DNA from: Varroa destructor
Lineage: Eukaryota > Arthropoda > Arachnida > Mesostigmata > Varroidae
Direction of reading: 5' to 3'
Length of the DNA: 64,000 nt
Assembly: GCF_002443255.2 (NCBI RefSeq)
Contig: NW_019211454.1
Coordinates: 58,244,608 to 58,308,607, forward strand
In this document: positions 36,372 through 49,300 of the stretch, one piece after another
Layout: each line of letters begins with the position of its first letter
Numbering within the stretch: the stretch's first letter is position 1
The notes under the pieces: generated by a model
Told to the model about the DNA's origin: nothing
Databases searched by the model: none
What the model saw: the letters and a program-made list of their open reading frames with translations, nothing else
Program-made: the position numbers and the translations under genes

Positions 36372-37648
36372 GGGGAAGACACAGGACAAAATAAAAAATT
36401 ATTTGCCTTGTGTCAAATAAGTTTAGACTTTCACCACGGTGTTTATTTCAATGCTTACTTAGCCTGTAACTTTGATGCCCCGCTGGATGATACATACGGA
36501 GAGATCATTTGTTTGTATTTCTCTAGCGAGCACCATGCACTGGCATGGAAATGAGGCGAAAGCTCGGCCGAAGTTACCATTGCGAGCGTATGACAAAAAT
36601 CATCTATAGCACCAAATGCAAAGTGGCAATTTTCGACACTACGGTTAGTTACGCGAAGATATTCAGGTCAACTGAGACCAGAAAATTAGGAAAATATTTT
36701 CACTGCTAGAAAAGCATGAGAGGATATTAGTGGTCACGGAAAAGCCGAAGTGTAATTTCGTTTCGTGTTTCTCTACGTATTGCTGAATTGTTAGTAGTAA
36801 GCTCCGTGCGTGACGCACGAACATGCCTTAAAGTATCCTTGCTAAGACGACCTATCAAAGCCCGCTGGCTTGCGTCGACCTCTTACTCGAGAGAACAGGT
36901 TTAGGTTCGTTATTCTAGAAAGAGAAGCAAGCAAATACTATCGAGGCGGCTCTAGGCGACCGGAGCCAAATATTTGATACAAGCCATGATGGTTCATTCA
37001 ACAACAATGTCTCTCAGAATAGCTATTTTCTTGTTCGTCAGATTTCTCTTTAGCTTAAACCTGTAGAAGGCTTGCCACCTTATTGAAAATAGACGCCATA
37101 AGTTCAGTTTACTCTTGCTATAGGAATCCAGTATAGACTACCCAAAGGTTTGCAAAATTGCAAATTCTGCTGTTGAGTTGTATAGCTTCTTAGCAAAGAA
37201 ATGAAATGCAAAATCAAGAAGTAGCCACTCTCGATAAATTTTCACAACAAGACATCGGTTCGTATCATACCATGCCGTGGAAGCACGTCACGCTACGTGA
37301 ATATTGGAAACGGTTCAGTAATCGGCAAACATGTACTTACGGCACAATTTAAAGGCAATAGGTTTCGACATGGACATTACAGGGGGTCCGTTGTTTCTTC
37401 TCATTTTTCAACGAACTCGCGTTGGAATATCAAAATCACGCAGACGCATATATTACGTTGGCCATTTTGCTAGGCACAGGCAATTGTTCTATTCGTTAAA
37501 GCAGCAACTTCGTTTATGATGAGTGGCTCTGTGACAATTATTTAGCGTTTCTAATAGAACTTTTTTCATTGCGAATTGAGCCCAACACTATGAGCTGAAT
37601 GCACCGCTTTGATCCATATGTACTTTTACGTATGTGTTACATTTTCAG

Positions 37649-38169
37649 CTGCCCTGTACTAAAACAGTTCCGGCCAACAAGGAATTTTCAGTAGTTTCAA
37701 CTATTCTTCTCCAGCAAGGTTACATAAATAATATGGACTACACAATCTGCATTCGTAGAGACGCCGGTTACTGCAGCACACTACGGATGATCGCGGCCTT
37801 TATAAACAACACCGCAATATTTGACCCTATGTCGTATCAGAATAGTTACTTGAACTTGTTCACCTATTTACTATGTCCGTGGTGTTTAGACGTATCCTTC
37901 CAATGAGTCAGGGTGGGAAACATTAAAAGAAGACTTACTATAGACACCACTAAATAAACTATAGTATAGAAGCTAAGCACCTTCAACACGGTACGAGACC
38001 CTTAAATAAGTAATGCACTTGTTTCAAATTGTGTTTTGTCAGGTGTTCTTCGTGGACGATTTGTCACTGTTCGGGATTCACAATGTCAATGCTGACGGAA
38101 CACCGACAACTCTTGAAACCGAAGTAGGCTTGGGTATCATTGAATGTCCCCAAGACTGTCTTTTCGTCG
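37649..38169 (+). CDS. Two candidate exons of a CUB-like secreted protein
   Basis: Exon 1 (37649-37891) starts after 'attttcag' in phase 0 and holds NNMDYTICIRRDAGYCS, which resembles the IRR-x-x-GYC core of arthropod CUB-like domains. Exon 2 (38043-38169) starts after 'tttgtcag', phase 0, and holds GIIECPQDC before a donor GTAATG. A phase-0 donor GAC|GTATCC at the end of exon 1 joins them. Expected cysteines are partly missing and no start exon was found, so this may be a decaying copy. Confidence 0.25.
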
Positions 38170-40457
38170 GTAATGTAGGGTATATTGCTGTCATAAATCT
38201 GAACCTACTTGCAAAAACGACAGTGAACAAAAACATTTTTGTCCTACCGGTTTTTTTTTTAGCATGCTGGGTCTCTTAATGGGTACGTGCAGCTTAAATC
38301 AAATTTTATTTTACGTGCAAGATGAATTGTGTCATAATTATGACAAGCCGGCCCAAGTACATAAATCCTTAATGCATCGTAAACTTTATGAAAAATAGAA
38401 ATTATGAAACACGGTAAACAACGTTGCATGGTGCATCTGTTCCTATGCGAATGACTGTACACTTATAGAGAAAAGTGGACGAGCTATTTAGCTCTTTGAT
38501 GGATAAGATACGTGTGGGAAGAAGGAGCTCAGAACTTCGACAGAAATCTTAGACATCGTCGTTTTGTCGTTGAATCGTGTGAGAGTATACTCGGCCAGCA
38601 GTTCAAAGTAAAGGTAGTTCACTTGCTCTAGAATTATAATTGTCCTAGGATCGAGCGCTTTGGGAATCTGATAGAAATCCACTCTGTGGACCATGAAACG
38701 CATCCCGCTTGGTAAACAGTGGCGGAAAACAAAGCAAAAAATCGAAAGGAAACGTGAATAGGACATAAGTAAAACCAGGTTTAGCAATAATAGTTAGATT
38801 CGTAGGACTACCATACTAGTCACCTGCGCACAGTTCAGATCCCCATGCTTTAGCCTAGTAGAGAGGTATTTGACTTGCCGTATGGAGCACGGTTTTTCTT
38901 AGGTGGAAAATACGGAATAAAACTGTTGTAATAATTCATCTGTTAAATTATTTGCCTAAGAAAAGCAACCAGCCATCAAGCGCTGACTACACAGCGGCAA
39001 AGTGTTCCGTGCTAGTCAGCACAGAAAGCTCTTATACCTAGTATCCATAAATAAAGCGGAGCCTAAGCAGAAGTCGGACTGTGCTCCGTTTTGTATTTCA
39101 CTGCTATTTTAGGTAGTGCAGAACACGATTAAATCCTAGCATCAGTCCTCAGGTGAATTCTCCGCTTGTAGGTGAGCTATCTCGAATACGGCAGGCATGA
39201 AAACCAGAAGCTCTTACAAATCTTATTCTAACAGCTATCCATAGAAACGGCAGCATTCATTTAGGTACTGTGCAAGAGTTTACAATATGCCTCTTTTTTA
39301 AACCGAAGAAATGTAAATATTTTCAGATTTAAAAATATATTGGAAAGCCTTTATTGCTTTTTTTTTACTATGCTAGAAAACTATTACTTCTTTTGTGATT
39401 CTACTAGCATATGCTAACGCTCTTATGCGGAAAACTGACATTGTCGTCGTTTTCTTTGGCTGCCTACGAGTTACAGGGATATCGTAAGGCCCTGTTAGCG
39501 TATGCTTCTTGTTCTGTCCAATACAGAATGCTCGCAGTTCCCAAATTAGTTACCGGCAGAATCGATGCTAACCATTTGCTTCCCAAACGTACACTCCATT
39601 CATTCAAGTGTTGTGCGTTATAGTAGGCTTTTGCATTTCAAGATCAGTACAGATTCACGGATTTTTTGTTCCTCCTCATTTTGTACTAGACATTCAGCGC
39701 GCCAAAATGTCTGGCCTTCAACGCTTGATTTGTATTCGCCGTTAATAATTGCTCGATTGCAGCCCCACTTGTGTGAAACCTACTTTATTAATTTCTATAA
39801 CTTTCCTTTCTCTCTAATATTCAAACTATTGTTTATTGAATTAAAAATGAGTGCATGTATTCAAACATTCTCCACACTTCACTGAACTGATTTCGCAAGT
39901 TATTTGACCTAATACTAACAAAACAATTTTCGTTGAATGCATCTATACGTTGCTGCATTAAGACTCGTAGAGGCTGAACGTCTGCAAAAGTTCTTTTGAG
40001 AAAAAGCTTATTTAACCACATTTAAAAAACCCTTTTTAGCCGGATGTCATTAAAAAGAAAGACAACGCAACAGCTTAGATTACAGAGATTTTTTTTTACA
40101 GACGGCTATCAGCATCGTGATCTTCTCTGATTCGATATTTTAGAACACCGTTTACTAATATTCCCGTATGGAATATTTCCAGATACTTTGTGTTTATCAA
40201 GTGTGAATACTTGAATGTATGACTGTTATTCGTTGAAATCAAAGTTTACCGTAATGAATACACTGATTATATATATATATATATATATATATATGGCGGT
40301 CAAGGAATGGCGGTACCGTAGACTGTAGTTCTGTGAGTTACTATCCTTAAGACAACAGAACTTCGTCTTAGTAAAAGTATTTTACTCTGCAGCATGGCAC
40401 CAGAGCACAGCATAATACATATTAACGATGATTCACAATTTTACATATATTTTTAGA
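38170..40457. other. Gene-poor region
   Basis: A 99-codon minus frame at 38488-38787 has a protein-like C-terminal half but no recognised domain or clear start. Nothing else is supported. Confidence 0.35.
40268..40294. repeat. (TA)n microsatellite
   Basis: About 13 TA units, 200 bases from the reverse transcriptase relic. Confidence 0.9.
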
Positions 40458-40697
40458 TCATCGGCATAATACAAATATAGCATATAGTAGCAAAAAAGCA
40501 TATGTTAAAACCCGCCAGGGACTGGTCCGTGTTATTATCGGCTTTGTGTAGGTGAAACTTTTCCGCTGGAAAAAGGCATGAAGACCTATATGCTTTATAT
40601 TTTCTAGGAACAGATTAAAATTTTTTCCATCGAAAGCACTTTTCAGATCCAAATATGCGTAGAGAAAGGTGTACACGAGTCTACGTACAGTGCCCAA
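40458..40697 (-). pseudogene. Non-LTR retrotransposon reverse transcriptase relic
   Basis: The minus frame contains YAYLDLKSAFDGKNFNLFL followed by ENIKHIGL. This fits motif A of LINE-type reverse transcriptases (a DLKxAFD core with the catalytic Asp, then a short helix and KLxxxGI). Flanking frames degrade at once and no endonuclease part was seen, so this is a dead 5'/3'-truncated fragment. Confidence 0.55.
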
Positions 40698-41270
40698 TTA
40701 TGATACATCTTTGATAATCGTATTCAGATGAATAATGTACAGCAAAACCGTATTAAATTAATTCAAGTAGATCACGGTTTCTTGAACATTGAGGGACATA
40801 AATCACAAAACTTTTTTCACAAGCTATAAATATGGCAATCTATTACACGGCTTGCAATACCCAGCATGAATTTTAGATCTATATTTATAAACCAGGGTTA
40901 CAATAGGTGGCGGAAGTAAGTCACACTTTGCCCAAGTATCGATTTTTATAACGAGAAAAGAAAGAACTTACCGTAAGCAAGGCTTTCTGTATTTAAAAAT
41001 TTTTTTTGAATTTTTTTTTCGGAACTCAATTGTATTTCGGCTTCAGAAAAAAAAGAGCGGCTGAATCGGCTTGGCTTTCGAGCTCATGTCAATGTGTGAC
41101 GAGAAAGAAAGCTACAAAAAACAAAGTGTATCGTCACAGAGAAAAAAAAAAGCATTTGACAAGTCAATAAATCAATTTTATTTCAGCACGTGCGAGGAGA
41201 AGCTTCGAAAATCATTAACCATTCACCGCTTCATTTATATAAATTTTTTCATGTACGTTTTTATACAATA

Positions 41271-41288
41271 TTATATATATATATATAT

Positions 41289-41323
<35 letters not shown>

Positions 41324-41333
41324 GTATATATAT
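41271..41333. repeat. (TA)n microsatellite with interruptions
   Basis: About 63 bases of TA with TTA and TG interruptions. Confidence 0.9.
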
Positions 41334-42472
41334 TGTGCTATGCGATTCACTTTGCTTTTGAATTAAAGTCCATCTTGTATTCTACCGATTAAGATCCATT
41401 AAGATTAGATTTTCCATTTTTTCTCTATTCATCTAGCCTGCGCGCAGGCTCTACATATATATATACCCGAAATCGAACTGCTGTGTTGTCACCATTGGCT
41501 CAACAATGGATAGCCTCTAAAGTCTGACCCTATCGACAGTCGGATTGTAACCGCCTGTGAGCAAGCAATTCGTAGCAATATCAAAGTAATTGGCGGGTAA
41601 TTTTTATTCGCATGCTGCCATTATATCTGACAATGGTTTTTTTAATTGCAGGACTTCGGGATTAGTAATGAAGTTTTTATTCTTGCGTAATTTTATAAAG
41701 ACATTGCTATGCAAAAGAATATTCTACTAGAAAGTCCTGTATTTATGGCCAAATCTTGCCGCTACAATTTCTAACTAATTTTTTTTAGATCTTGAACCTC
41801 CGTTTATCTGTGGCAAATGCATCTAAGAGAATAAACTAAGTCGTTATTCAATCGTTGTGATGTACTCCGCCTTCTCCAGAAGTATGCTCGATCATTTATT
41901 GATTGGTGCACACGGCATTTCTGATTGATTCGCTATGTTGTAGTTATAACACTATAAAATGCATTGAAACGAGGTGCGTGTCAATTTCGCGACGATATTA
42001 TCGCTTATGGGAGTCCCTCGCCGTGTGGGAGTTCAGTCCCATCGCACCCGAAGTATACGCCCATTCTCTATTCTTTCTTAGATTTTTCACCGTTCATGTC
42101 GTCCATGGTTTATTTTGATCACTCAGTTTTATACGATGGGTTGCACTGACAGTCACATAAAACGAAAGATCTACGAATTACAGATAAACACACGCGAGTT
42201 GCTGTTATGTATAAAATTTAAATTTTTATTTATATTGTGTCACTGGCGGTAGGCATAAACTGCATATTACGGGGGTGCGCCGCTTCTAAAACAAACTCAT
42301 AAACGAATTTTACTAAGTTACACTTATCGAAGTCACTCTGTTTGCTTTTTGGAGCTGGCAACTCCCAATTTCTCTATTTTTGTACTCTGCTAAAAATTAA
42401 TAGCTAATGAAGCCTCAACCACCCACAAGCCAACAGTATGCCTGATATATATATATATATGTATAAATATAT

Positions 42473-42514
42473 ATTGAAAATGCCTTACAAATATATTTGT
42501 AAGGCATTTTCAAT
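42473..42514. repeat. Perfect 42-bp palindrome next to a TA tract
   Basis: Each 21-base half (starts ATTGAAAATGCCTTACAAAT) is the exact complement of the other, with no loop. A (TA)n-like stretch lies immediately upstream (42444-42472). Confidence 0.95.
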
Positions 42515-42962
42515 TTTCGGCATATGAACTGCTCTGTTATATCGAAATTTAACATTTTGCCCATAGAGTCTCTAGTTTTAGGCAAAACGCTGGATTATCC
42601 CAGGACCAGTTAGCATTCCTCTTACGTAAAACTTATGCTGATCATCAAGTCACCAATTTTCATATGTGCTCTTTGACGGGCTTTGACTAGTTTCAACAAA
42701 AAACAATTTACCCTGGAACTACTCTATCCATATCTGCTAACGTAGCGAAAAACTATAGGCCCCTTACCGGCCGCGTTTTACGGCCATTAGACAATTATAA
42801 CTGTGTTACAAAATATTTAGAATGGAACAAAGAGAAAAAAACGTAACTCAAAAACGAAAAAATTAACTGCCTCGTCCTGTCAGCGCTTGGCTCTTACGGA
42901 CGACTGCGTATTTCGATAGCGATTTTGCGAACTTGTAGCACCAACTGATCTCTTTGAGTACT

Positions 42963-43446
42963 TCAAATGAACGAAAAAAGTGCTCTTTCAATTGTACGAT
43001 TATGTAACCTTTTGAGAACCTGACCAGGTACATGGCTTTTACTATTTAGAGAGGCCGGTAATAGCGTCAGAAGGTAGATTACTTTCCAGATGCGTTGAAA
43101 CATTTCAACAACGTGTTGTTGCTTGGTCTCTGGTAGCTTCATGCTGTTGTAAATATGAAACGGAAAAAGCATGAAAAAAATCAGCAAAAGAATGAGAACA
43201 CTGCTAAAATCACAGTCTTAAGAATAAACCATGGAAAACTTTCGTTATCTGATCACATCGTCAACTAGTAAAAAAAAAAAAACGTAACATGTCTGCCATA
43301 CGAGGCCAGTTCTTGAAGTTATAGCCAGTTTTGGAGGGAACTACACTCAGTACACGTTCAATCAAGGTGGACGGTGAGTCAACTACAAAGCTGCCTGAGG
43401 GGATGTTAGCAGCTACTTCACTGATTTCTATACTGCTATTGTCGTA
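42963..43446 (-). CDS. Two phase-compatible candidate exons, unknown protein
   Basis: On the minus strand an exon starts after 'gtttttag' (about 43470) and reads KEVFNLLRYDNSSIEISEV ... NWPRMADM, with a possible phase-2 donor at GACAT|GTTACG. A second exon after 'tttacaacag' (about 43144) continues in phase with MKLPETKQQHVVEMFQRIWK. The composition looks protein-like. It lies downstream of arfaptin on the same strand, beyond its candidate poly(A) signal. The family is not recognised and neither end was found. Confidence 0.3.
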
Positions 43447-43935
43447 CCGTAACAAATTGAAGACTTCTTTCTAAAAACACAGCTGATTCTGAGAAAGAAC
43501 GAGTGCCAGATCTAATCGAAAACTTTCAGTTGCTTTTAGCTCCAGTAAAATAGTAACTTTATTTAAGCAGGACTACGTCTAAACAAATTACGGTGCAATC
43601 TGCAATTTGACTCTCAATTTGATTTTTACGCGTATCGAGCGATGAAAGAAGGGGACTGAGAAGATTCCTTTACTTGTTCTAAAAATATTTACCTTCCTAA
43701 CCCAATTAAGTTGAAGCAGAAATCACCAGCCACTGGAAATAATCGTGGTATTTCTACTACGGGTCAAATTCCATGTTGATGCCAAGCAGCGGAAGTTTGA
43801 ATACGAAATGACAACAGCACTGATGACTTTCATGATAGCCACAGGTAAGGGACGAAGACATCTGACTTAATGGGGCCTTACCAGTTGTTTAAAAAGTAAC
43901 TTACTTTGTACCTCTTCATTTATAGCAAGTAAAAT

Positions 43936-43941
43936 TTTATT
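43936..43941 (-). terminator. Candidate poly(A) signal of arfaptin
   Basis: AATAAA on the minus strand, 540 bases after the arfaptin stop. The open frames found on both strands at 44169-44601 would then fall in the 3' UTR and its antisense. Confidence 0.35.
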
Positions 43942-44480
43942 CTTTTATTAAGAAATCAACTGTTGTTATCTGCACCCGGGCGAATGGGCAACTTCTTCGA
44001 CATCCACAACTTTGACATCCGTCCGTTTCCTATGAACTCTTATTACTTACTATATTTGTTAGTTAAACTCTGAGTCGAGCTGCTCTTACCTATCGAATAC
44101 AAATGGTTTTAGAAGGAAGTTTTCACCGGGTAGAATTATTTCGAATTTTAAACAGATTTCGTTTTACCCTACAGGCCTCTCGTAGTGTCGTCGTTCATGT
44201 GCTCTGCTCCAAATTGTCCTTCGCTAATATCCTTTTTGTGGTCATCTGGCTCGTGGGATACGATTAACCTGTCCGATCGATCCACTCCGTTTAATATGGG
44301 TGAGTTAAAGAGCTTTACGCTGCGCACAAGGGGCGTTCTAGCGAATCTATCGTCTGTACCACCCATCCCAATGTACAATGTCATAATCTGCATATCAATT
44401 GCGCAGATGGCGAAATCGAAAAAACCTGCAACCTCTTCAGCGGAAGCAGTTCGGTTTATCGATAACGCTGCTGTCATGTT

Positions 44481-46369
44481 CTATTGCTCGAGCCAGCTGG
44501 GCGACGACGAATTGGGTGCTTTAACTTTAATATTAAACTGCTTCAGAGTCGCTTCGAGCGAAGACTGGTTACCGCTGAAATATGCTGATACTGCGTTGTG
44601 AAGTAATAATAGTTGTTTGTGCATCACCTTTACCTAAAACAGTAAGAGTTCGTGAAATCACAGCTAGCAATGAAAATCGGATTAGAACGACTCTCGAGAA
44701 CAGCATCGCTGAAATGAAATGAAAGTTGGAAAAAAATGGGATTTAATTGCATGATGCAGAAGTTTGATAAGTTTAATATTAAATTTGGGACATCTACATA
44801 CCTTGTTTTCATGAAGGAACTTCATCTTAATCTGTACGTCTCCTCTAAGTCTCTCATATTTCTCTTTCTGCGACTCGAAGTTCGCCCTGGCCTCAGCCAC
44901 CTATTTGTTAAGAAATAATTGAAGAAGTTGGACGAAGCTTATATACGGAGTAAATGGTTAGAGGATACACTTCAAAAGCAAATTGTAAAGCAAAGAAAAA
45001 TATTCGCTTATCAAAACCGTTGACCCCCAAATGTAAGAGTAATTGAGAACTAATGAAAATAGTTTTACACAAAGAAACATACATCGTTAAGTTACTGCCA
45101 TATGTGGTATATGAGGTTCAGTATAATGTTAGCCATTGAAAAACTGTATGAGAGGTATTCTATGAAATTAGACGCTTAGTAAAACTCTATGCATGAAACT
45201 ATGTTTTCCTGGTTGTTCACACCTTTGTAGCTTGCGCAGCGGTTCCAGCGCTAGTCGAAAGCTCCTCAAGATCACATCGATACGCATCGAACTCGAGCCG
45301 TGCGTTCTCATAGTGACGAATCGTGATAAGTGTATCTTCAATTGTTTTATTACATAATGTTGACAATGACGAGACAAAAAAGTTCAGCGCTCCTGAAAGT
45401 TGTGCGTCCATCAACTACAATCATTTTTTGACAATATTTCACTTTGGAAGAGAAAGCAGAATTTTGAATAATACTTAACCCACATTTAGCAGTAGTTCAA
45501 ATCCTATACTATACAATAATAACTATGTGCTACTGCTGGATAAAGCCAACTTAATTAAATGCCCACTTACCTAGTAGCGTGTCTCCATTTTTCGAAAGAT
45601 TCTTTTGCGTTTCTGCATTGTACAGGAATTCCTGCTGCAATTCCGGACTCTTTTGCGCAAGATCCGAAAAACACTCTCCTAGAGCCGCTTGTGTTGCCAC
45701 CGTGTTGTAAAAGTGGGTTGTCAGAAGCTTCGCTAATCGAAGAATGTTTAGGTACTTCTGGTGCGTCTCTCGGAGCAGCTCGATATTCGCTTCTAGTTCG
45801 CCGTCAACAGTTCGTGTTCCCTAACAGTAAAAGTAATGATTATATATACAACAATAATATTGTGATTGTTGCTGCTATTACTGCATTTTGACTAGTCTCC
45901 TCGGTGTCCTTGCTCGTTAATGGTAACAACCAAAAACAACAGGAATCCAGGAAGTGTAAACAGGAGTGAACTCACATTTCACAGGTGAACATGAGCGAAC
46001 TTTTTTTAAATGTTCGCCTCTTATTCGCTTTTTTAATGTTCACCTGTGAAATCTGGTTCACTAATACAATACCGCCCCCTATTACGGCTCGCTGAAGGTC
46101 TGATAAGAACTTTGCACAATGGAGAACATAGCATAATATTGTACCTTGCCCATCTTTTCGGCGAGGATTTGTCGGGTGCATTTGTACGTGGATAGACTCC
46201 ATTGCTTTAATTGTTCGATCTTGCTCCGAGTTGCAGGAGACGGCGTAAGGCTTCCAAGAGGCCCAGGAGATCCCATATTGGTGCATACCCCGTTTGGACC
46301 TCCCCATTGCAAGGTCGTTGGCCGCTGGGTCAGCCCAGCGCCTTCTGCTACACCTTCCTCGCTTGACAT
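44481..46369 (-). CDS. ARFIP: Arfaptin (AH/BAR-domain protein), 5 exons, 298 aa
   Basis: Minus-strand exons: 46369-46145, 45820-45571, 45392-45223, 44900-44802, 44633-44481; all GT-AG with matching phases, 897 nt. Arfaptins bind Arl1, Arf and Rac GTPases and PI4P at the trans-Golgi through a crescent BAR dimer. Family signatures seen: [19 protein letters not shown] (about residues 55-73), [16 protein letters not shown] (76-91), [54 protein letters not shown] and the C-terminal PSWLEQ. Human arfaptins are about 341-373 aa, so the shorter N-terminus may be real or may lie in an upstream exon. The exon carrying the chosen ATG opens with an acceptor ('tttcag', exon base 46378) and is open through it, so at least one upstream exon exists, either 5' UTR or coding (see 50810-51514). 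A fold-back element sits in the first intron. Confidence 0.92.
45966..46060. repeat. Fold-back element in the first arfaptin intron
   Basis: Terminal inverted arms ATTTCACAGGTGAACAT and its complement, extended outward by GTGAAC/GTTCAC and inward by a partial GCGAA/TTCGC match, surround an AT-rich middle. It looks like a tiny MITE-like hairpin. Confidence 0.75.
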
Positions 46370-46378
46370 TGGATTCAC

Positions 46379-49300
46379 CTGAAATTTATGATGTATAAAA
46401 GTCAAGTTCAATAGAACATGCATGCATGCATGCTTGGCAGGAAAAAATGACGTATATATGTAGCACCAGGTACGCGCCTGCATACATAGTCTTATTTTAC
46501 GAAGCAAATGCGGTATTAACTACACTAGTCGAAACGAAGCGCGGCGAAAGATGGATTCATCGCAGTTAATCTTTCGACTGTTGAATGAATGGCTTTGGAT
46601 GAAAATGAGCGAAGTACTACATTCTAGAATACAACCGTCATATTGTATGGTATACTACTATAACTGTGTTATAAGCGACTTAAAATTGAATTAACTTTAA
46701 TCGTGACTTATGATAAATTAAATATTGTCCATAGGCTATGGCAGGTCAAAAGATGAAGATCTAATACTTCTAACAACACGATAGAAAGTACCTTAATCTT
46801 GCATTTCGCAGAGTCGGCTCAACAAACAAATAATAGTGTACTTTTAGGCATACCAATTTGTTTCTCAAATTTGATCTGCTATCCTGTCCATTTAAATGTC
46901 CATCCAAAAACGTCCATTTAAATAATGCGATCCGATATTTATCTATAAAGTATCGTGATGCAACTTCATCTCCCCATCGATTGTTCAACATCTAGTTTAA
47001 GAACTTGAGCAATACAACTATACATTCACGTTTTATCTTATTGACTACATTAACAAAAACTTACTTCATCGACAGCTTTCATCATTTTGCCTTAAAACTA
47101 TGACACAGGTTTCAAAAAAAAGGATGAGCTCATGTAGACTGACGTATGAACGAAAGGCCATGCAATTGGCCAGCTTGCCCCGATAATCCTTGTTCACATG
47201 AATCGCACGAACAATACGAAGTGGTCATACACATATTTCCGTAATCAGTTAATCGGCTCTTGTTATGCCTGTCTCCTCATTTGTGTCGGAAACGTTCTAA
47301 GTTGATTGTTTGCTCCATTTTCGATCATTGCAGCACACACAGACGATGCGCAAACGGAAACGCACTTACGATCTATATATACACAGCATTAGATCCAAGA
47401 CAGAAGACATTGTAGTTGCATAAAAACAAACTTTAGCATTTGCACACTCATCTACATAACTTCGGTAAAACTTACTTCGTCGAGAAAACACTTCAGCTTC
47501 GTTTCGTCGTTGTTGTCGACATTCAAATAGTCAAATAATTATCACATTCAATCAAAATTGAAGAAAAAAAATCAAATCCACCGATAATAACACATATTTT
47601 CCTACAGAAACATCTAGAGCAATCATAAAAATTGCGCCTGGACCATAATCTATATCACTAGCAAAATACTACCGGCTTTTTTAATAGCCTATCGGCCACT
47701 AATAGCTCTCTGTCCATGGCGTGCGAATGGTCGAAGTATTTCAAACAGTCAAATAGCTCTCGTTGAATGATTCTATCTTTTTCGTCAGATCATGAAAAAA
47801 ATATAATTTCTCGGAGCCTGCCTTCAATGGCTGCGAATTGATACGGCCATATAATGCCTATAAATGGCCTTCCCTAGCTGATTTATTTGGTTGAAATCGA
47901 GGCATCTGGCACATTTTGAGACCTTATATGTCCATAAGTGGCCGAGTGAACTATCTTATGATCCGAACAAAGGAAACCGCAACAGAAAATACTAGTGAAG
48001 AGCGTGCGTCACTTTTGTTGACACGTAACGCGAAAACAGGGCGGATGTCAAACTGCCACCAAAAATTCCCGTATGATTAGGCGTCTCATACCACCATCGT
48101 CGACCTCTAAATGAAAAACCACAATTTTTGGTCCACTCAACTTCATTGCAAGGTTTGTCTGTATCCGTTTCTCAAAATCGAAAGATCTACTTAGTGACAG
48201 CTAACATACACTCGATTGAAGAAAGTTAAATATGTCTAAAAGATGGTACGCGTACAGCAAACCAAGCAGTCAGATTGAAGAATTCTACAACACAAAAACC
48301 GAAAATGAATGCTGTTATCTCATTTCTTTCGAAATCTTCCCTCTCGAACATTTTTGTTATTATTCAACCCGTAGGTGAGATCGGTCCTTTCTGGCTTGTG
48401 AAAATATGCTATAGCGGCGGAGCTATTTGCTACATTGGCCGATTGGTTGCCAGAGCAATGCCACCCAGATCATCGCTGCTACGAATGCGCCGTTCGGTGC
48501 GCTATGTTATCACCCACGGGGCCCTCACTCGCTGTTTTCCTAACCGGCGTTGTGTTGCCTTCAGCGGCCTCAGTTCGTCCGCTGCCGGCTGAGGCGCTGT
48601 TGTCGCAGTCGAACTGCCAACCACCCGCCCGATGGACCGACCGACAGCTCGTCCGGCGCAGATGAGTCAGGGCTCACGCGAAGGGTTCATATCGACAACA
48701 GCACCTCACTGCTCACAGACAAACAACCACTGTTATAGCTCTTATTCACATACGTGAGTCCACAGACACTATGACACACACAACAAATATTTTGTATGAG
48801 TGCGCTGTCGCGCAGTTATTGTCTGCTGTTGTTTGTTGTCGTTTGCTGATAATACATCAAAACGTAATTAAATCAGTCTGCTTCTAGTCGTCTAACTACT
48901 TTTTAAATGGGTCAACGCAGCATGAACGTACGTACTGTACAAATGCCGCTGCTAGTCTAGTCGAATTGATGTCTAGCTAGTTTCCTGCTACTACACTGAT
49001 CTGATGATTACTGTTCACGATTCAAGGGCCGTACATTTAATAGGTACTCCGGGACACCCTTCGACACCTATTTCCATAGTGTACTGGATAGCTTGTTTAC
49101 CTGCTAAGCTTAAGGACACGTAGGGGCCTAGTTTCTAATCCGAGTGTAGGTGCACTTCATTTCGTACTGGGAGCCAATCGTCTGAAGTTTTGCCTGGATG
49201 ATTGGTGTAGGACGTGAAGTACGACAACACACTGAGTTCCTGGATAGTTCATGCGACAAATTGGCGACTGTCCAGAGTGTTGACCCGATGCTCGAGTTCA

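Noticed and set aside
41071..41361. 96-codon plus frame with Tyr-Ile repeats
   Set aside because: The C-terminal half is translated (TA)n microsatellite.
43742..43851. Plus-strand segment LEIIVVFLLRVKFHVDAKQ with splice-like ends, FERM-like at first glance
   Set aside because: Its donor phase does not join any neighbouring frame without a stop, and similarity is too short.
44185..44601. 138-codon plus-strand frame
   Set aside because: It begins with GTG, overlaps the last arfaptin exon in antisense, and the rest lies in the arfaptin 3' UTR; no acceptor fits its frame.
48275..48738. Overlapping plus frames in the 48.4-kb GC island
   Set aside because: Three frames are open at once, which reflects base composition rather than coding.
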